Shown: positions 1 to 11,902, numbered from the stretch's first letter. The stretch: DNA of 64,000 nucleotides from Plasmodium coatneyi (GCF_001680005.1 NC_033563.1:372001-436000); one strand, 5' to 3'. Notes: generated by a model from the sequence alone, not told the origin. Made by a program: numbers and translations.

Positions 1-17
1 TGTCAACGTCGACGTCT

Positions 18-1550
18 ATGTCCATGTCTACCACGGGGCATGGACACGCCCTACCAACTTCTCCCCCCGGAAGGAGAAAATATTCGGTGCTCAAAAGTAT
101 TAACCCGTGGACCCACCTAAGAAGTAACAACAGCTCATTCTGCGCATCGGGAAAGATAAAAAATAATAGCATACCAGTACGTGTGGCTAGCTGGAAATCT
201 CCCGAAGGACTGGAGAGGGATTTCCTGGCCTGCTCCAATTACATGAAGGCATCTCTATCCGAGGTGACCTCTGTTAAAACGAACAGTCACCGACTTAACA
301 AGCTCCTAGGAAACGGAATCCAAGCGTCCAAAATATATTTCTTTTATGGGAAAAAAACAAAAATGAACAAAGTCATTTTGCTCAATTTGTTATGCGACTT
401 CCTCGCTGGAAGCTCCCCCACTGCAGTTGCGGTGTTCATACACTTCAGCTACATTAACGACGTTACAGTAATTGAAAAAATTTTAAAAAAAAAAGTCAAA
501 AGGGAGAAAAAAAAGAAGCTCTCATTGGATGACATCCTTAACAGGTTATTCATTTTTCATGTCCGAAATTGGAGCGAACTTATCTCCTTTTTAGAAAATG
601 TGAGAAAAGAGAAGACCCCCAAAAAAGGGGATCAAAAGAACCCATTTACAAGCCAGCTAGCCAATGTGGCATGCATAGGAATAGACAATTTCACAAACAT
701 GTTCAAGGAATTAAGTGTACAGAACTCCAACACGTACTTCTACCTCGTGAGGGAATTAAAAATTCTTTCCGTTACGTTCAACATTCCCATCCTTATATTT
801 GACTATGCAAAGTATCAAATAGAAGGAACAGTCGGGTGGGGGAAAAGGCAGTGCAAAGAAGAAGAGGACGCACAGGAGGGTAAGCACGCAGGGAATGGTT
901 ACAAATTTACAGGCAGCAAAACGAAGCGGAATGCAAATGGTTGCCCGAGTTATGAGAAGACAAGCCGATTGAACCTTTCAGAGGAGGAACACGCCACGAA
1001 TGTGCTCACGGATGAAGGGGAAAACTGGACGGGCAGGAAGAATAAAAGGGCCAAGTGGAAAAGGAGCGGATTGCCCTTTGACAGCACGGACAGCAGTAGC
1101 GGCACAGACGACTCCGAGTCGTACGCGGATTACCACCAGGGGGAAGACAACACTTCTGGCAGTTCTGGCAGATTAGGAAGTAGGCAAAGTGCTGACAGTG
1201 GGAGAAGTGTTTACAGTGGGCGCTCCTCCCTTTGCGAATCAACCGAGACGGACGAGGAGCACGCATCCCCCATCAGCATCCACATAGAAGAAACCACACA
1301 ACAGGAACCAAATGATGATAAAAAAAACGCATTCCCAATTTTACACAACAGCAAATACAACTCAAACAAAACGTCCGTCCCGTACTACACCTACAACCTA
1401 TTCGACTGTGTGCTGGAAATTGAAATCCTTCAAAAGACGCGAGGCAGAAAAAAAATGGTTCAATTCACTCTACTCAAGTCACAGAATAGCATTACACATT
1501 TGTATGTAAATTGCTGCATTCAAAGTTATACACTCATGGACGTGGCGTAG
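18..1550 (+). CDS. Divergent RAD51/RecA-like recombinase paralogue
   Basis: Single-exon reading frame of 510 codons; the frame is open to the window edge, so the true start may lie upstream of the ATG at 18. Residues about 85-120 follow the RAD51 layout: a short serine/asparagine helix, LNKLLGNGIQ (compare the LDKLLGGG family motif), then a strand and the P-loop position. At the P-loop it has YGKKTKMNK instead of GxxxxGK[ST], so nucleotide binding is doubtful. A Walker B-like strand ACIGIDNF (about 215-222) and the following VRELKILSVTFNIPILIFDYAKYQ-type region fit the strand that ends at the Gln of L2 in RAD51. A long acidic, serine-rich insert (about 265-435) is followed by a C-terminal strand pair like the RAD51 C-lobe. 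It would be expected to act in homologous recombination as a mediator rather than as the filament-forming ATPase. The family call rests on weak motifs. Confidence 0.5.
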   Translation: MSMSTTGHGHALPTSPPGRRKYSVLKSINPWTHLRSNNSSFCASGKIKNNSIPVRVASWKSPEGLERDFLACSNYMKASLSEVTSVKTNSHRLNKLLGNGIQASKIYFFYGKKTKMNKVILLNLLCDFLAGSSPTAVAVFIHFSYINDVTVIEKILKKKVKREKKKKLSLDDILNRLFIFHVRNWSELISFLENVRKEKTPKKGDQKNPFTSQLANVACIGIDNFTNMFKELSVQNSNTYFYLVRELKILSVTFNIPILIFDYAKYQIEGTVGWGKRQCKEEEDAQEGKHAGNGYKFTGSKTKRNANGCPSYEKTSRLNLSEEEHATNVLTDEGENWTGRKNKRAKWKRSGLPFDSTDSSSGTDDSESYADYHQGEDNTSGSSGRLGSRQSADSGRSVYSGRSSLCESTETDEEHASPISIHIEETTQQEPNDDKKNAFPILHNSKYNSNKTSVPYYTYNLFDCVLEIEILQKTRGRKKMVQFTLLKSQNSITHLYVNCCIQSYTLMDVA

Positions 1551-1978
1551 TCTCTGAGTGGAGCTCACCGATCAGTGCAGGCACATTGCGGAGTCCATGT
1601 TTGGATCGGGAAGAAGGTATATCCTTCTCCTTCCATGTAACTTTTTTTTTTTTTTTTTCGTATGAACGTTCATAATTTTATTCTCCTTTCTAGCCATTTT
1701 TTTTTTTTTTTTTTTTTTTCTGTTGGTTCCCTTAGGAACTCCATTTATGTACTATGTACGTACTAGCTAGCCAAATGATCGTTTTGTCACTTTTCACAGC
1801 GGTTACGTCACCGTTGGAGGGGAAAACACGCGTAACCACACGCATGCAATACAAAGGCACACACAAAAAAAGAAAACATTTTCGCTTTCGAAACGAATGG
1901 TACAAACGGAGGGGGTGATACATAGAGTCGTCAAAAAAAAAAAAAAAAAATTGCCAAATGGAGGGTGTCTAGGTCAAC
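1551..1978. other. Convergent 3' intergenic spacer
   Basis: This gap separates the 3' ends of the RAD51-like gene and the CENP-C-like gene. It contains two long poly-T runs and one poly-A run. I see no gene or RNA in it. Confidence 0.6.
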
Positions 1979-2428
1979 TCAGATGACATCACTCAGGTAA
2001 ACAAAGCATAAAAATATTTTGGCGGTCCCAAGGCTGCAGGAGGGAAAGAATTAAAAGAAATGGGGTGAAGTAGAAGATATGCTGGGAAGACACGTGTGAT
2101 GGTACAGAGTGACCACTGATGTATTCCCCAAATTGCACACACCAGCACACCTTCGCGCTGCAGTCGTAGGGGGACCCCGCTTCACTTACTTGTCATCGTT
2201 ATGTATGCTGCAGTCGTTGTAGCTGGGCAGGAAGAACAGCGAGCCGGTCTTCACTGATTTGGTCTCCTTTCCGATGGTTAGTCTGACGTTGTCGCCTTTG
2301 TAAATGTAGCCATACTGCGGTGGGGGCGGGGCAAACGTACATATTGGCAGGGCAGAAAAGAAGAAAATGCGCCAACGTGGCGGCCACATTTGTTCTCACC
2401 ACAGGATGAAACAAAGTAGTGCATGTAC

Positions 2429-2464
<36 letters not shown>

Positions 2465-5400
2465 TAAGATTACTATGAGGTTGTGGTTTATGTTGCCAAG
2501 TTCGATGGATCTGTTTTTCGCCAAAATGACATTCGTCGTTCTGCTTTGGGCTGTCAGTATCAGCGGGCCGATCTGCAAAAAAGGGGGAAATAAACCATAT
2601 ATAGGGCGGAGCTATCTTGTATAATGCGCAGGAAAATGCACACCTATAGGATGCCCAGGGGATTCCCCGCGTGGTTACCTTGACACCGGACAGCCTTTCC
2701 CACACCGTGTCCGCGGGGTTGTAGGCGACTCCTTCGTGGGGAAAAAAAAAAAAAATAATAAAAAATAAAATGACATTACACGACAAAGTAGCGGCACGTT
2801 ATACCACGCCGATGGCGCCAGTGCACCATTAGATAGATCGTTTTCATCGACCAGCCTCTTTCCAAACGTACTGTACGAAACGATCTTGTTGTTCTCGTCC
2901 AAGAACGTGGAGAAGTCCTGGTCCGCCCTGTGCTCACTCCTGGAGTTGCTGTCATCGTTGGACTTGTTTCTATATGACTCCACCGACTTCGTTTCTACAT
3001 GATTCATGTTGCTTTGGTTGCTACTACTGTTGCTTCTTTTATAATGTGTGTCTTCTTTCTCCACTTCATTCTTTCGTCTTCTCCCCCGTCTCTTCTGCAC
3101 CTTCTTAATTTCCCTCTCGGAGTGCCTTTCCTCCGACCCACTTCCATTCGATCTGGTCATCCTTCTTCTATTCGTTTGATACTCTCCCTTGTCTCCCTCG
3201 TAGGAAAGATTGTCCCTATTGTTTCTGACCTGTTCAAAGTTCCTGATGCACATGTTCGGATCTACATTATTTGCTACATCTGGTTCGAAGGATCCGTATG
3301 CTGGGGCGTACTGATCTTCGTTCATGTTTGCACCGAAGTGGTTGTTCGTTCTGCTTGGGAGGAGGTATCCGTTGTGGTGGTTCATCTGCTGATTCATGTG
3401 GTTGCTTATCTGCTGATTCATATGTTGGCTCATGTGTTGGTTCATCTGGCTTAGCTGCTGTCCCATCTGTTGCCCAATGTGTTGTCCCATCTGCTGCCCC
3501 ATTTGGTGACCAATGTGGTTTCCCACTTGTGGGTTCAGGTGCTGTCCTACCGGCAGGCCCATCTGCTGCGCCAGCTGTGCGCTTAAAGGGTTCATCTTGT
3601 TTAACTGGTTCATTGGGTTGTGTGGATCCGCCAGTGGATGCCCCGGCGTCTGTCCAAGAGGCTGTCCAAGTAGTTGCCCTAAAGGCTGTCCTAAAACCTG
3701 GGTAGGTCCTCCTATCTGGTAACTCTGCGGATGTTCCATTGCTATTTGCAGGTGGGCATTGGGGTTACTCAGCTGGTTGTTATAAACAGGATTAATCACA
3801 GAACCCATGTTATTGTTGTAGAGGGGGGGCTGGTTCTGTTCACTGCTCACGTTACCGCTCTGACTAGCTAAGGGGGCACCCGTTTGGTTATTCAGCTGCA
3901 CGGCTGATACGTTGCTTTGGGAGTCGTTCGATGGGGCCTCCTCCGACGGGGTGGTAGTTTTCTTCACTCTGGGTCTGCCTCGCTTTCTCTTCACCGGCGG
4001 TTGTTGTACTGCTTGTTGTTGCGGTTGCACTTGTTGGTTTGGTTGTCCTTCCTTGGCTGACTGGATTGCCTCCACGGCGGGTGGAACACCCTGAGTAGTA
4101 CCCTGCGTGACCATCTGCGGTGGCAGTGCGTTCCCAACCACGGCTGCATTACTAACATTGGTAGCATTCTCATTTGGCATATCTGCCTCCCCAGTGATGG
4201 GACGAAGTTGTGCACCTTCACTGACCTGTCCTGCATTCTCCTTAACGTCACTTAAAACGTGAGTCGATTTCTCAGTCAACACATGAGGATCAACTACCAT
4301 CGTGGGGGCACCCTCCCCATTTAAATTAACCTTATTGTCTTCACCATCTATGGCGTCTTTATTGAGACATGTCCTCTTATCACCTAAGGTGTAATGGTTT
4401 CCTTCACCTTGCTGATAAGCTACATTGGCTAGATACCCATTTTGACTGCCTGGGGGGGTCTTTTTCGAAAAGGCATTCCTCTCACCATCGTCTGTGCGTA
4501 ACTGTTCGTACTCATTATATGACATACCACGTGGGTCATAATAATCTGCCTGATCTGATGGGGGTCCCCCGTGAGGATAATACTCCTCGTTGTAATATTC
4601 CTCCCCTTCATAGCTATTTCGCTGGTCAATGCGATTGTACCCTCTTTTATAATGGCTCCTCTCATGGTGTACTCCATTCGAGTCCCTGCTAAATCTTCGG
4701 TGGGCGTGTTTACCACTGTAGTAGTCCCTCGGGTAGTTCGCCCCTCGGGGTAGAGCCGCTGGATGAGCTCCGCCATACGAACCAGGCCCATCATCACCAC
4801 TGTGCTCTTCTTCGTACTTCCTATTTCCCCCACGTGGGTAGCCGCTTATCTGGTTCTCACTCGAACCTTGTCTTCGATAGGATGGGTTCACCCCGCTCAT
4901 GTATTCACTTCGATGGTACGGGTGCGGGCTACTGCAGCTGGGCCCGTCGTAGTAGTTAGTAAACGAATTGTCCCCCACGTGGTAGCGATCTTCCATTCGA
5001 CCTTGGTTCGCCCCACGTACCCCCCCCGTGTACCTCCCATTTCGATACATGCCCTTCTTATAAATCGCCTCTTCGTCTATCTGCTCATCATCCTGATCCG
5101 GATCCCCCTTTGCGCGTATCTTTTTGTAACCCCTACTGTGAGCACTCCTAAAGTACGTACTTGCACCTTCCTCGGCAGAGTGCATGTCATGAGGAGGATA
5201 CACCTCACCTGCAAATAATTCATCCTGTTTAAAATCGGTCATATCTTCATCCTCATAGGAGTAGTTCACCTTGGGGTACTTTCCCTTCTGTACTTTATTA
5301 TAGCCATTAATGTGTATGCCTCGTGGTGGGTGCTCATCTTCGTGTAGGTACTCTTGTCGCTTCTGCTGGTTCACATGGTGCATTCTCTTATTCACTCTCT

Positions 5401-7339
5401 TATTCATTTGCAAATGGTTCGAGTCGTCCACGTCATACCCCTCATCCGTTGGGAGGTCCGCATTTCCGTCTGCATTGAATCCGGTATCTCTCCTCATACG
5501 TGCGCCCCTGTGGTAGCGATAGGAGCGGTGCCTCACATTCTCACCATTGCCACGTCTTTCGCCTCCCTCAACATGATCCATCCCTCCGTCAGTGCTGCCA
5601 GTCAGATCCACATTCGCTTCGCTTCCTTGGAATGACGCCTCTCCTGGGAGGTCTCCAAACGGTCTGCTACTCCTAACCTGTTTCTTCTCGTACAATCCAT
5701 TTCCGTGCAGGTAGTGGTGACTCACTTCATCCTGCTTCTCATTGTTTAGGCATTTTTGTGCATCCCCAGCAGTACCCTGTCCGGGTTGCTTCGGAAGGAA
5801 CATATATTTTTTCCTCTTTTTGAATATTGCGTTACCAGTTGGTTCCACTTCTTCACTTTGCTCGTAGCTGTAGTGGGATGATTCATCCTCGTAGTTGCTC
5901 TCATCGTGGTTGTTCACTTCTATGTATTTTACCCTCCTGTCACTGTTGTACCGAGAGATCTTATCGTTTTTCCTCAAATAATGGCCTTCGCTGAATCGGT
6001 TGTGGCTTCTGTCCCCTTGGGGCTTCTCCTTGAATGCCCCCTTGGGGGGTTCTCCCTTACCCGTGCGGAGGTCCCTCAGTTTTGACAAATTCCATGCATG
6101 GTTGTAGTGGGACGGAGATTCCCCTTCCTCATAATCTCCGTGATCCCCGTGATCCCCGTGATCCCCGTGATCTGCATGATCCTCGTCATCTGCATGTTTC
6201 TCCCTCATCATGCTTTTCCTCACTTGGGCTATCCTCCTGATGACCGTCTCCTTATCATCATCCCCGTCTTTTCCTATGTTTACAATTCTGTATACATTTT
6301 TGTTCACCCGAATGGCCTTCTCGTCGTTGCTATTGAGCGAATGCCCTAGCAGTTCGTCCTTATAGTTTTGCTTCTGAAGTTCTGATTCCTCATCACTGTC
6401 ACCATCATTTGGGACAGATTCGTTCGATGCATCTATGGTGGCTAATCTTGTTCTTCTCTCATCACGACTGTACGTTGGTTCGTATATATTATGGTCCCTA
6501 CCTTGTGAGTTTTTTTCTACCTGATTAACCCTCACAGGAGAGTCATTTCGAAAAGTGGGATCAAAAAACGGGCTGTGCTTGCTCCTCCCACCAGGATACC
6601 TCTTAGAAATGCCTGCAACGACGCTCGTTCTTACTTTTTTCCCTTTACTTATCTTGGTGGGACTTGCCACGGAATAGCATGAACCCAAAGTCGAAAGGTC
6701 ATTGTCGAAGTAAAACTCATCTTCCTTCTCCGAGTCGTAGAAGGAAGAGACGTCATCGTCCACGTAACTGATTCTGCTCACTGCATTTTCCAGTTGATCA
6801 CTTAAAAGTTGAGATGTGTTCAGGCGATATATTTCACATATGTTGTCTGTGTTCTGGGTGGTGTAATCCTTTGCCTTTTTATTTACCCCATCGATGGAAT
6901 TGCACAGGGGGTCACTCAGGTTGCTCAGGTTCAGGCTTTCGTTGTTCTCGCTGCAGGGGGGGGATTAAAAGTGGAAGTACCGTTAAACGTGTTAAACGTG
7001 TTAGACATGTTAGACGTGTTAGACGTGTTAGACGTGGTGTACACACGGGGGAAGTATCACATACACCATATACATGCCACTCTGCTGGCGCAGGTGAACT
7101 CTACCCCCACTTACAGTGACGAGAGGGGCTTCCTCTCTATGACGGTGAATAGCCCATTGCTGGCTGTGGACTGATCAAGACTCTGCGAAACGGGAAAAGG
7201 GTTGCACATATGGGTTAACCTACTGCACATTAACAGGTGGCGAATCAGCGACGTGCCGTTCGGTCTATCTCCCCCCACAGTAGGGAAGCGCCTCTTTGGA
7301 AAGTCTACTTACAAAGTCAAATTTCTTTTCATCTATCAT
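1979..7339 (-). CDS. Large AT-hook protein with C-terminal cupin, probable CENP-C/Mif2
   Basis: Seven exons fit in phase: 7313-7339, 7115-7182, about 2827-6950, about 2679-2731, 2474-2572, 2190-2314 and 1979-2033, giving 1516 residues. Donors at exons 1, 2 and 6 are GTAAGT; the exon 3 donor (GTGCAC) is poor, so that junction is the least certain. The middle exon is mostly disordered: Asp/Glu/Tyr/Ser-rich, DHG repeats near 6150, and a Gln/Met-rich stretch near 3360-3560. An AT hook KRKRGRPRVKK lies near 3985, and a second basic GRRRK patch near 3085. The last three exons give KTGSLFFLPSYNDCSIHN and neighbouring strands, matching the cupin of CENP-C/Mif2 (family pattern TG..FFVP..N.YSI.N). Yeast Mif2 also has an AT hook. 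The likely role is the inner kinetochore, binding CENP-A nucleosomes and dimerising through the cupin. I could not find a clear CENP-C motif (R-x-S-x-R...YW). The gene could instead be another cupin chromatin protein. Confidence 0.55.
2436..2462. repeat. (TA)n microsatellite
   Basis: A run of about 12 TA dinucleotides in the intron between the last cupin exons of the CENP-C-like gene. Confidence 0.85.
6983..7036 (+). repeat. 9-bp minisatellite in an intron
   Basis: About six copies of a GTGTTAGAC-like unit in tandem, including GTGTTAAAC and ATGTTAGAC variants. It lies inside the second intron of the CENP-C-like gene, between the exons ending at 7115 and starting at 6950. Confidence 0.8.
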
Positions 7340-9646
7340 AATTCTGTTGGGTGTTTCTAATTTATCTTCCCTTCGGGTGAGATGTGACGAGAGGACAAGA
7401 CAAAAGATCGGCTGGGCTGCAGCTCCCTCGGTGGGCACAACTTTGTGGGCTCACTGGAGGGGGGCACATACACACAGATGTATATAGATATGTGAACGCA
7501 TACATGGATGAGCACATAGGTATGCACTCCTGGGTCGAACGGTTGGACAAAAAAAAAAAAAAAAAAAAAAAGTTTGGGTATGCTTCAAAATAGGGAGTGC
7601 TCGCAATTTTGTGCACTTCTCTCCGCCTGGCATAGGGAAAAATGATCACCACCCCCCGACAATCATGCGGGTCGATAGTCTCCACCTCGTGTATGCCAAT
7701 ACGCACATGTGCACGACGCACTCCGCATTCGCCCAATTTGAGCGTTTGTACGTCTGCGCGTATGTCCCCTCGGGAACGACAAAAACGTGCGTGTGAAAAT
7801 GCCAGTTGGTTCGCTACACCATTTAAGGGGGGAGCAGGAGGGCGTGCTAAACAGTTGACCAGTTTGCTTTGTCCCTTTGCTCGGCATGCGAAAATAAAAG
7901 TGCGTGCAAGAGAATTTATTTCAACATGTACTTATCCCAACGTTGGTATAAGTACACATATATCCATGTGCACGTGTAAAAGCATACACTTATCTGCCTT
8001 AAAATGAAAAAAAAAAAAAAAAAAAAAAACACATTCGCAGTGCTGAATAGCTTTTCGCGACAAAATTAAAAACTTCAGTAGGGCGGGCCATTCGGCAAGC
8101 GTGGAGCCAGCTCAAACAAGAGAGTGGAACGGGCGGGAAAAATGGAAATAAAGAAACACCAAAAAAAAAAGAAGGAAAAATAAAATTGAAGAAAGAAGTA
8201 CATACTTGCGCTAAACATTCATAATCATTGTCGAACTTAAGGAGAGGGTTCCCCTTTTGTGCCATCCGTGCACTGAAAGGTATGTGTATACTTTTTATTA
8301 CGCGGAAAAAAAAAAAAAAAAAAAAAAAAAAAATGAATTTAAGTGAAGGGAAGAAAAGGAAACGAGAAGGGCATACTACATGGGGCAATTTCATCCGACA
8401 GCGAGGGGTAAAAAAAAAAAAAATTTCTCCTCCCAGATTCACACTTTTGCTATTTTTAATATGCCCGCTTCACCAACTAGACGTTTTACAAAGCAGAGGT
8501 GGAGTGGAACATGTTCCCCTCGACTGTGTATGATCATGCATGTGTAAAGTTTCGCCCTCTCGCAATTGGGCTATCCCCCGCGATGTTTACCTTTGCACAT
8601 TGATTTTTTTTTTTTCTTTCATCCTCCTCGATTGGGGGGTTGACTAGTTCGACCTTCTGAAGGTGTTCCCACGATGAGTTTTTTTTTTTTTTTTTCTGCT
8701 TGGCCGGTGTGCAAGGAAGAACGTTCAAGTGGTATAATTATAGTTGGTGTAATGACTTGCGGTGAATAACTCGGCGGCGAGACATCCCCCGTTCTGCGAT
8801 TACCATATGGATGAACGGCCCAGTCACTAGCACAAGGTATTCCCCCATTAAAGGGGTGTATGCCCCTTCCTGTGGCGCTCCAGGCGATAACAAATATATG
8901 TAACTCGGGAAAGCCCCGAATGGGTGTAGTGCCCTGGCAGTTTTTTTAAACGGGATCACCACTGCTACTGCGCACCGCTTCTCCAGATGGAAAGGGGCCA
9001 AAAAAAAAATAATAAAAAAAAAATTAATAAATTAATATAGGCATAACACAACAACATGCTCTTTCGTTTTTCCCTCTTCTTCACAACGCCTGGTAAAAGC
9101 GGACTAGCAAGCAGCCGTGTCATCGTCCTCATGGCAACGCTTCGGCCAAACGGTTGAACGAATTAGTCCCAACGGGGAAAGCTTCCGAATATTGGTCCAA
9201 TTTTTGGTCAATCTTTTTTTTTTTTTTTCTCTCCAAAAATGAGAGGCGCCAAACGGTCCCTAAGTCATTAGTAATTTTGTAAAGCGTTCGGACGAACACG
9301 TGCGTGCGAAACGTATCGTTTGGGGAATGACACTTCTTCATTCCTGCGATTGCCAACCGGGGGAAATTCTACATAAATGTAAAAGGGCTCCCCAAGTATA
9401 GCAGTGAAGAGGTTCCTCTCTCCTCGCCGAATTCACAGTGGCCCTTTTTTTCCTAATACTATACCAAAGGGGAAATCCGAAATGGACATTTATTCTATTC
9501 TCATTTCACTGCCCCATTTTGTAAACAATGCAACGGAAAAAAAGGAAGGGCGCATTGTTAACGGAAGAATGCACACATGTGTAGTTGCGCAATTATGCAC
9601 TTATGTGTGCCCACCCACACGTGCGTAACCCCTTAGGTCTACTTTA
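7340..9646. other. Long intergenic region with possible small exons
   Basis: Between the divergent CENP-C-like and TPR/PDZ genes. It has many homopolymer runs (A about 22 at 7550 and 8010, A about 25 at 8308). On the minus strand two short stretches look coding: 8206-8265, starting MAQKGNPLLKFDNDYECLAQ after a TTTCAG acceptor and before a GTATGT donor; and about 8594-8656, encoding a KVELVNPPIEEDE-type peptide after CTTCAG and before GTAAAC. Their phases do not join directly, so I cannot assemble a gene. The rest shows nothing recognisable. Confidence 0.4.
8206..8656 (-). CDS. Possible short multi-exon gene, unassembled
   Basis: Two candidate exons (8594-8656 and 8206-8265), each bounded by plausible splice signals and with coding-like composition, unlike the surrounding homopolymer-rich sequence. 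The first ends in phase 0. The second reads in its good frame only if entered in phase 2, so either a further exon is missing or the second exon is a first exon starting at the ATG at 8265. No family recognised. Confidence 0.2.
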
Positions 9647-11527
9647 ATGACTAAGTTTGGGACTCTCCTCAGCGTGTGCTACATACTTTTCCACTTTTGC
9701 GGGGCATTCAAGCTACCGCATTGTTGCGAAAGGTTAGTGTTGTGGAGTGGAGAAGGACAGCCCAATCGCGCCTCTCAACGGCACTACATCCATCCTAGAA
9801 TAGCGAACGCGGCAGAAAGGAGAGGAAGCAATGTTCCTCCCTGCTACCACAACGCATTTCGCAACCATGGGGGGAATAAGCACACTAAGCTGTTTTACAG
9901 AAGCAAAAAGGAAAGGGACATCCAGGAGTCAGGCTACATGTATCCCTTCGACCACTTAGAGAAGAAAAAAACGAAATTTCCTCCGGACCCCTACCAGCCA
10001 AGTGAAGAAGAGAGGGAAGCAAACGAGGCAGATATGTTCGATGATCAGATGAACGATGATGAGCTGCTCACCTTTGACGAGGACGACGATGCGAAAAGGC
10101 ACTTTGGGGAGACAACCTTCAACGCGCCTATCGGTGTGCAGAACTCGAAGGGGGAAAAACACGACAATGATGCGAATGACGGGGATCCGCATGGGGAGGA
10201 TGAACTGATCCCGCACGAACTCGTGGAGGAGGCCGCAAAGGGGAATGCTGCTCCAGAAGAACCGCAACACGAAAGGGAGGTGGTAAAAATCACAGTGCAT
10301 TCCTCAGAAGAACAGAGAATCAATGCCGAAATGATGAAAGACCAGCTGTATTACCTGTTTCACTCCTCCATGGACAGCGCCTTCATCCAGTTTTTTCGAC
10401 TGCAAATCGAGTTGTCCATCCGTGACGATGAGAAGAACATATCGGTAGGGTACACCTTTGGGGAAAGCAATTACAAAGCGCGAATATCGTGTGTGGAAGA
10501 CTTAATAAACTTTTCCCACCGTTTGCAAAAATTGTTGACCAGCAGAATAGAAGATGCTCAAAAGGACAAAACCGATGGAGAGTTGACCTACTTGACTAAA
10601 AGCATGCGGAAAGAACTCGAGAAGGGAAAAAAACAAAGGAACATTACACACACTTCAAAAAGGAACTTGCAAATGAGCATCGAATCGTCCTTAAAGCTGA
10701 TAGAAAAGTGCAAAGAAAAGTTGTACAGGCAAAACTATGAACGTACTTTGCACGATTTGAAATTAGCATACAATATGTTGCCGTGTAAATATTATGGATT
10801 TTTCCTCTCTAGCATTTGTGCAAACATATCCATGCTGTCCTACTACACAAATGACATGCAAGGCGCTCTTAACTTTGCGCTAAAGGCAATAAAGTACGAA
10901 CCGAAGGACGCATTGGCATGGAAATGTCTCGGAGATGCATACAGAAGCTTCCGCAAATTTTGGCAGGCCTATAATTTTTACGACATAGCAATACACTTGG
11001 GCTATAAAGACGACAAGGGGGAGAACTTCAAAGAAATCGTGGCCGAGTTAAACAAACTAGCCATGGCTGCTTTGAAAAAGGTAGATATTTTAAAAGAAAA
11101 TATGAACAACTGCACCAACGTTGTCGTGAAGAAGAACATCGGAATTGTGTTGAATAAGAATCCGGATTCGATTGGGGGCTGTTACGTGTCCTACATCATT
11201 GAGGGGGGGAAAGCGAGCAAAAAAGATTTCCACCATGGAGACCAAATTGTTGCACTGAACAATATTGTTACGTATGGGAAGCCAATTGACTTTTGTTTGA
11301 AGGCTTTCCAAAAGAATGAGGGCTCCTACGACATTGTTTTTTTCAGGGGAAACATTATCGAGCTGTACGGCCTGCGCGCCTACAAATATTTGATCGACCA
11401 AGGTTTGTTTCACACCCTCTTCGAAAATGAGAAAATCGCGTCCTTCAAGCGAAATGAGACCATTTTGTTTGACTTGCGTGGGTTCGGCACCTTTTCCGAG
11501 TACGGCGTGTCCAAGGGGGGATCGTAA
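9647..11527 (+). CDS. TPR and PDZ-like protein with apicoplast-type leader
   Basis: Single exon, 626 residues. Residues 1-20 form a hydrophobic signal-like segment (VCYILFHFCGAF). A basic, Asn/His/Arg-rich stretch depleted in acidic residues follows, up to about 110; this bipartite pattern is typical of apicoplast targeting. An acidic linker spans about 125-215. Residues about 380-455 hold tetratricopeptide-like helices, including GALNFALKAIKYEPKDALAW and ALGDAY-like CLGDAYRSF. About 493-575 is a PDZ-like fold, with GIVLNKNPDSIGGCYVSYI and then HHGDQIVALNN, the classic GD.I..(V/L)N element. Such TPR+PDZ proteins act as adaptors in plastid proteins. Inference only: it is a soluble stromal scaffold or assembly factor. 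The leader, TPR and PDZ readings come from motifs. Confidence 0.6.
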   Translation: MTKFGTLLSVCYILFHFCGAFKLPHCCERLVLWSGEGQPNRASQRHYIHPRIANAAERRGSNVPPCYHNAFRNHGGNKHTKLFYRSKKERDIQESGYMYPFDHLEKKKTKFPPDPYQPSEEEREANEADMFDDQMNDDELLTFDEDDDAKRHFGETTFNAPIGVQNSKGEKHDNDANDGDPHGEDELIPHELVEEAAKGNAAPEEPQHEREVVKITVHSSEEQRINAEMMKDQLYYLFHSSMDSAFIQFFRLQIELSIRDDEKNISVGYTFGESNYKARISCVEDLINFSHRLQKLLTSRIEDAQKDKTDGELTYLTKSMRKELEKGKKQRNITHTSKRNLQMSIESSLKLIEKCKEKLYRQNYERTLHDLKLAYNMLPCKYYGFFLSSICANISMLSYYTNDMQGALNFALKAIKYEPKDALAWKCLGDAYRSFRKFWQAYNFYDIAIHLGYKDDKGENFKEIVAELNKLAMAALKKVDILKENMNNCTNVVVKKNIGIVLNKNPDSIGGCYVSYIIEGGKASKKDFHHGDQIVALNNIVTYGKPIDFCLKAFQKNEGSYDIVFFRGNIIELYGLRAYKYLIDQGLFHTLFENEKIASFKRNETILFDLRGFGTFSEYGVSKGGS

Positions 11528-11902
11528 ATGGGAAGTGGAAAATTGTCACCCTAACGAGCTAGCCAATTGTGCCATCCGAACGAACTAGCCAAACGTGCTA
11601 ACCAATCGCTCCATGTGTGCAAAATGAATTCCCGAAAGAGGAAATTTACCTGAACGGTGCAGGCGATGTTGATGCGGCACACCAGACAAAAAGAGCGAAC
11701 AGTGCATATTTGCATCCGCACGTTACGCTAATTTTTTTTTTGTTTCCACTTAATGTAAATTTGTTCCGCGCGGTAACTATAAAATCGCCTTGCCGTTCAT
11801 AAAAATGTGGAAAAAAATATGAACATAAAAAAAAAAAAAAAAAAAACACACACACACAAAGAAGCAAATACATGACAATGGCTTGACCATCTATTGCACA
11901 CA
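11528..11902. other. Convergent 3' spacer
   Basis: The 3' ends of the TPR/PDZ gene and the AK9-like gene face each other here. The spacer holds a 20-base poly-A followed by a short (CA)n run near 11829-11860, and small direct repeats of GAACTAGCCAA type near 11555-11600. No gene seen. Confidence 0.6.

Noticed and set aside
3271..3705. Cys/Gly/Ser-rich plus-strand frames opposite the CENP-C-like gene
   Set aside because: Antisense translations of its Gln/Met-rich repeats.
8738..9001. 87-codon minus-strand frame
   Set aside because: No recognisable feature and no joinable splice sites.
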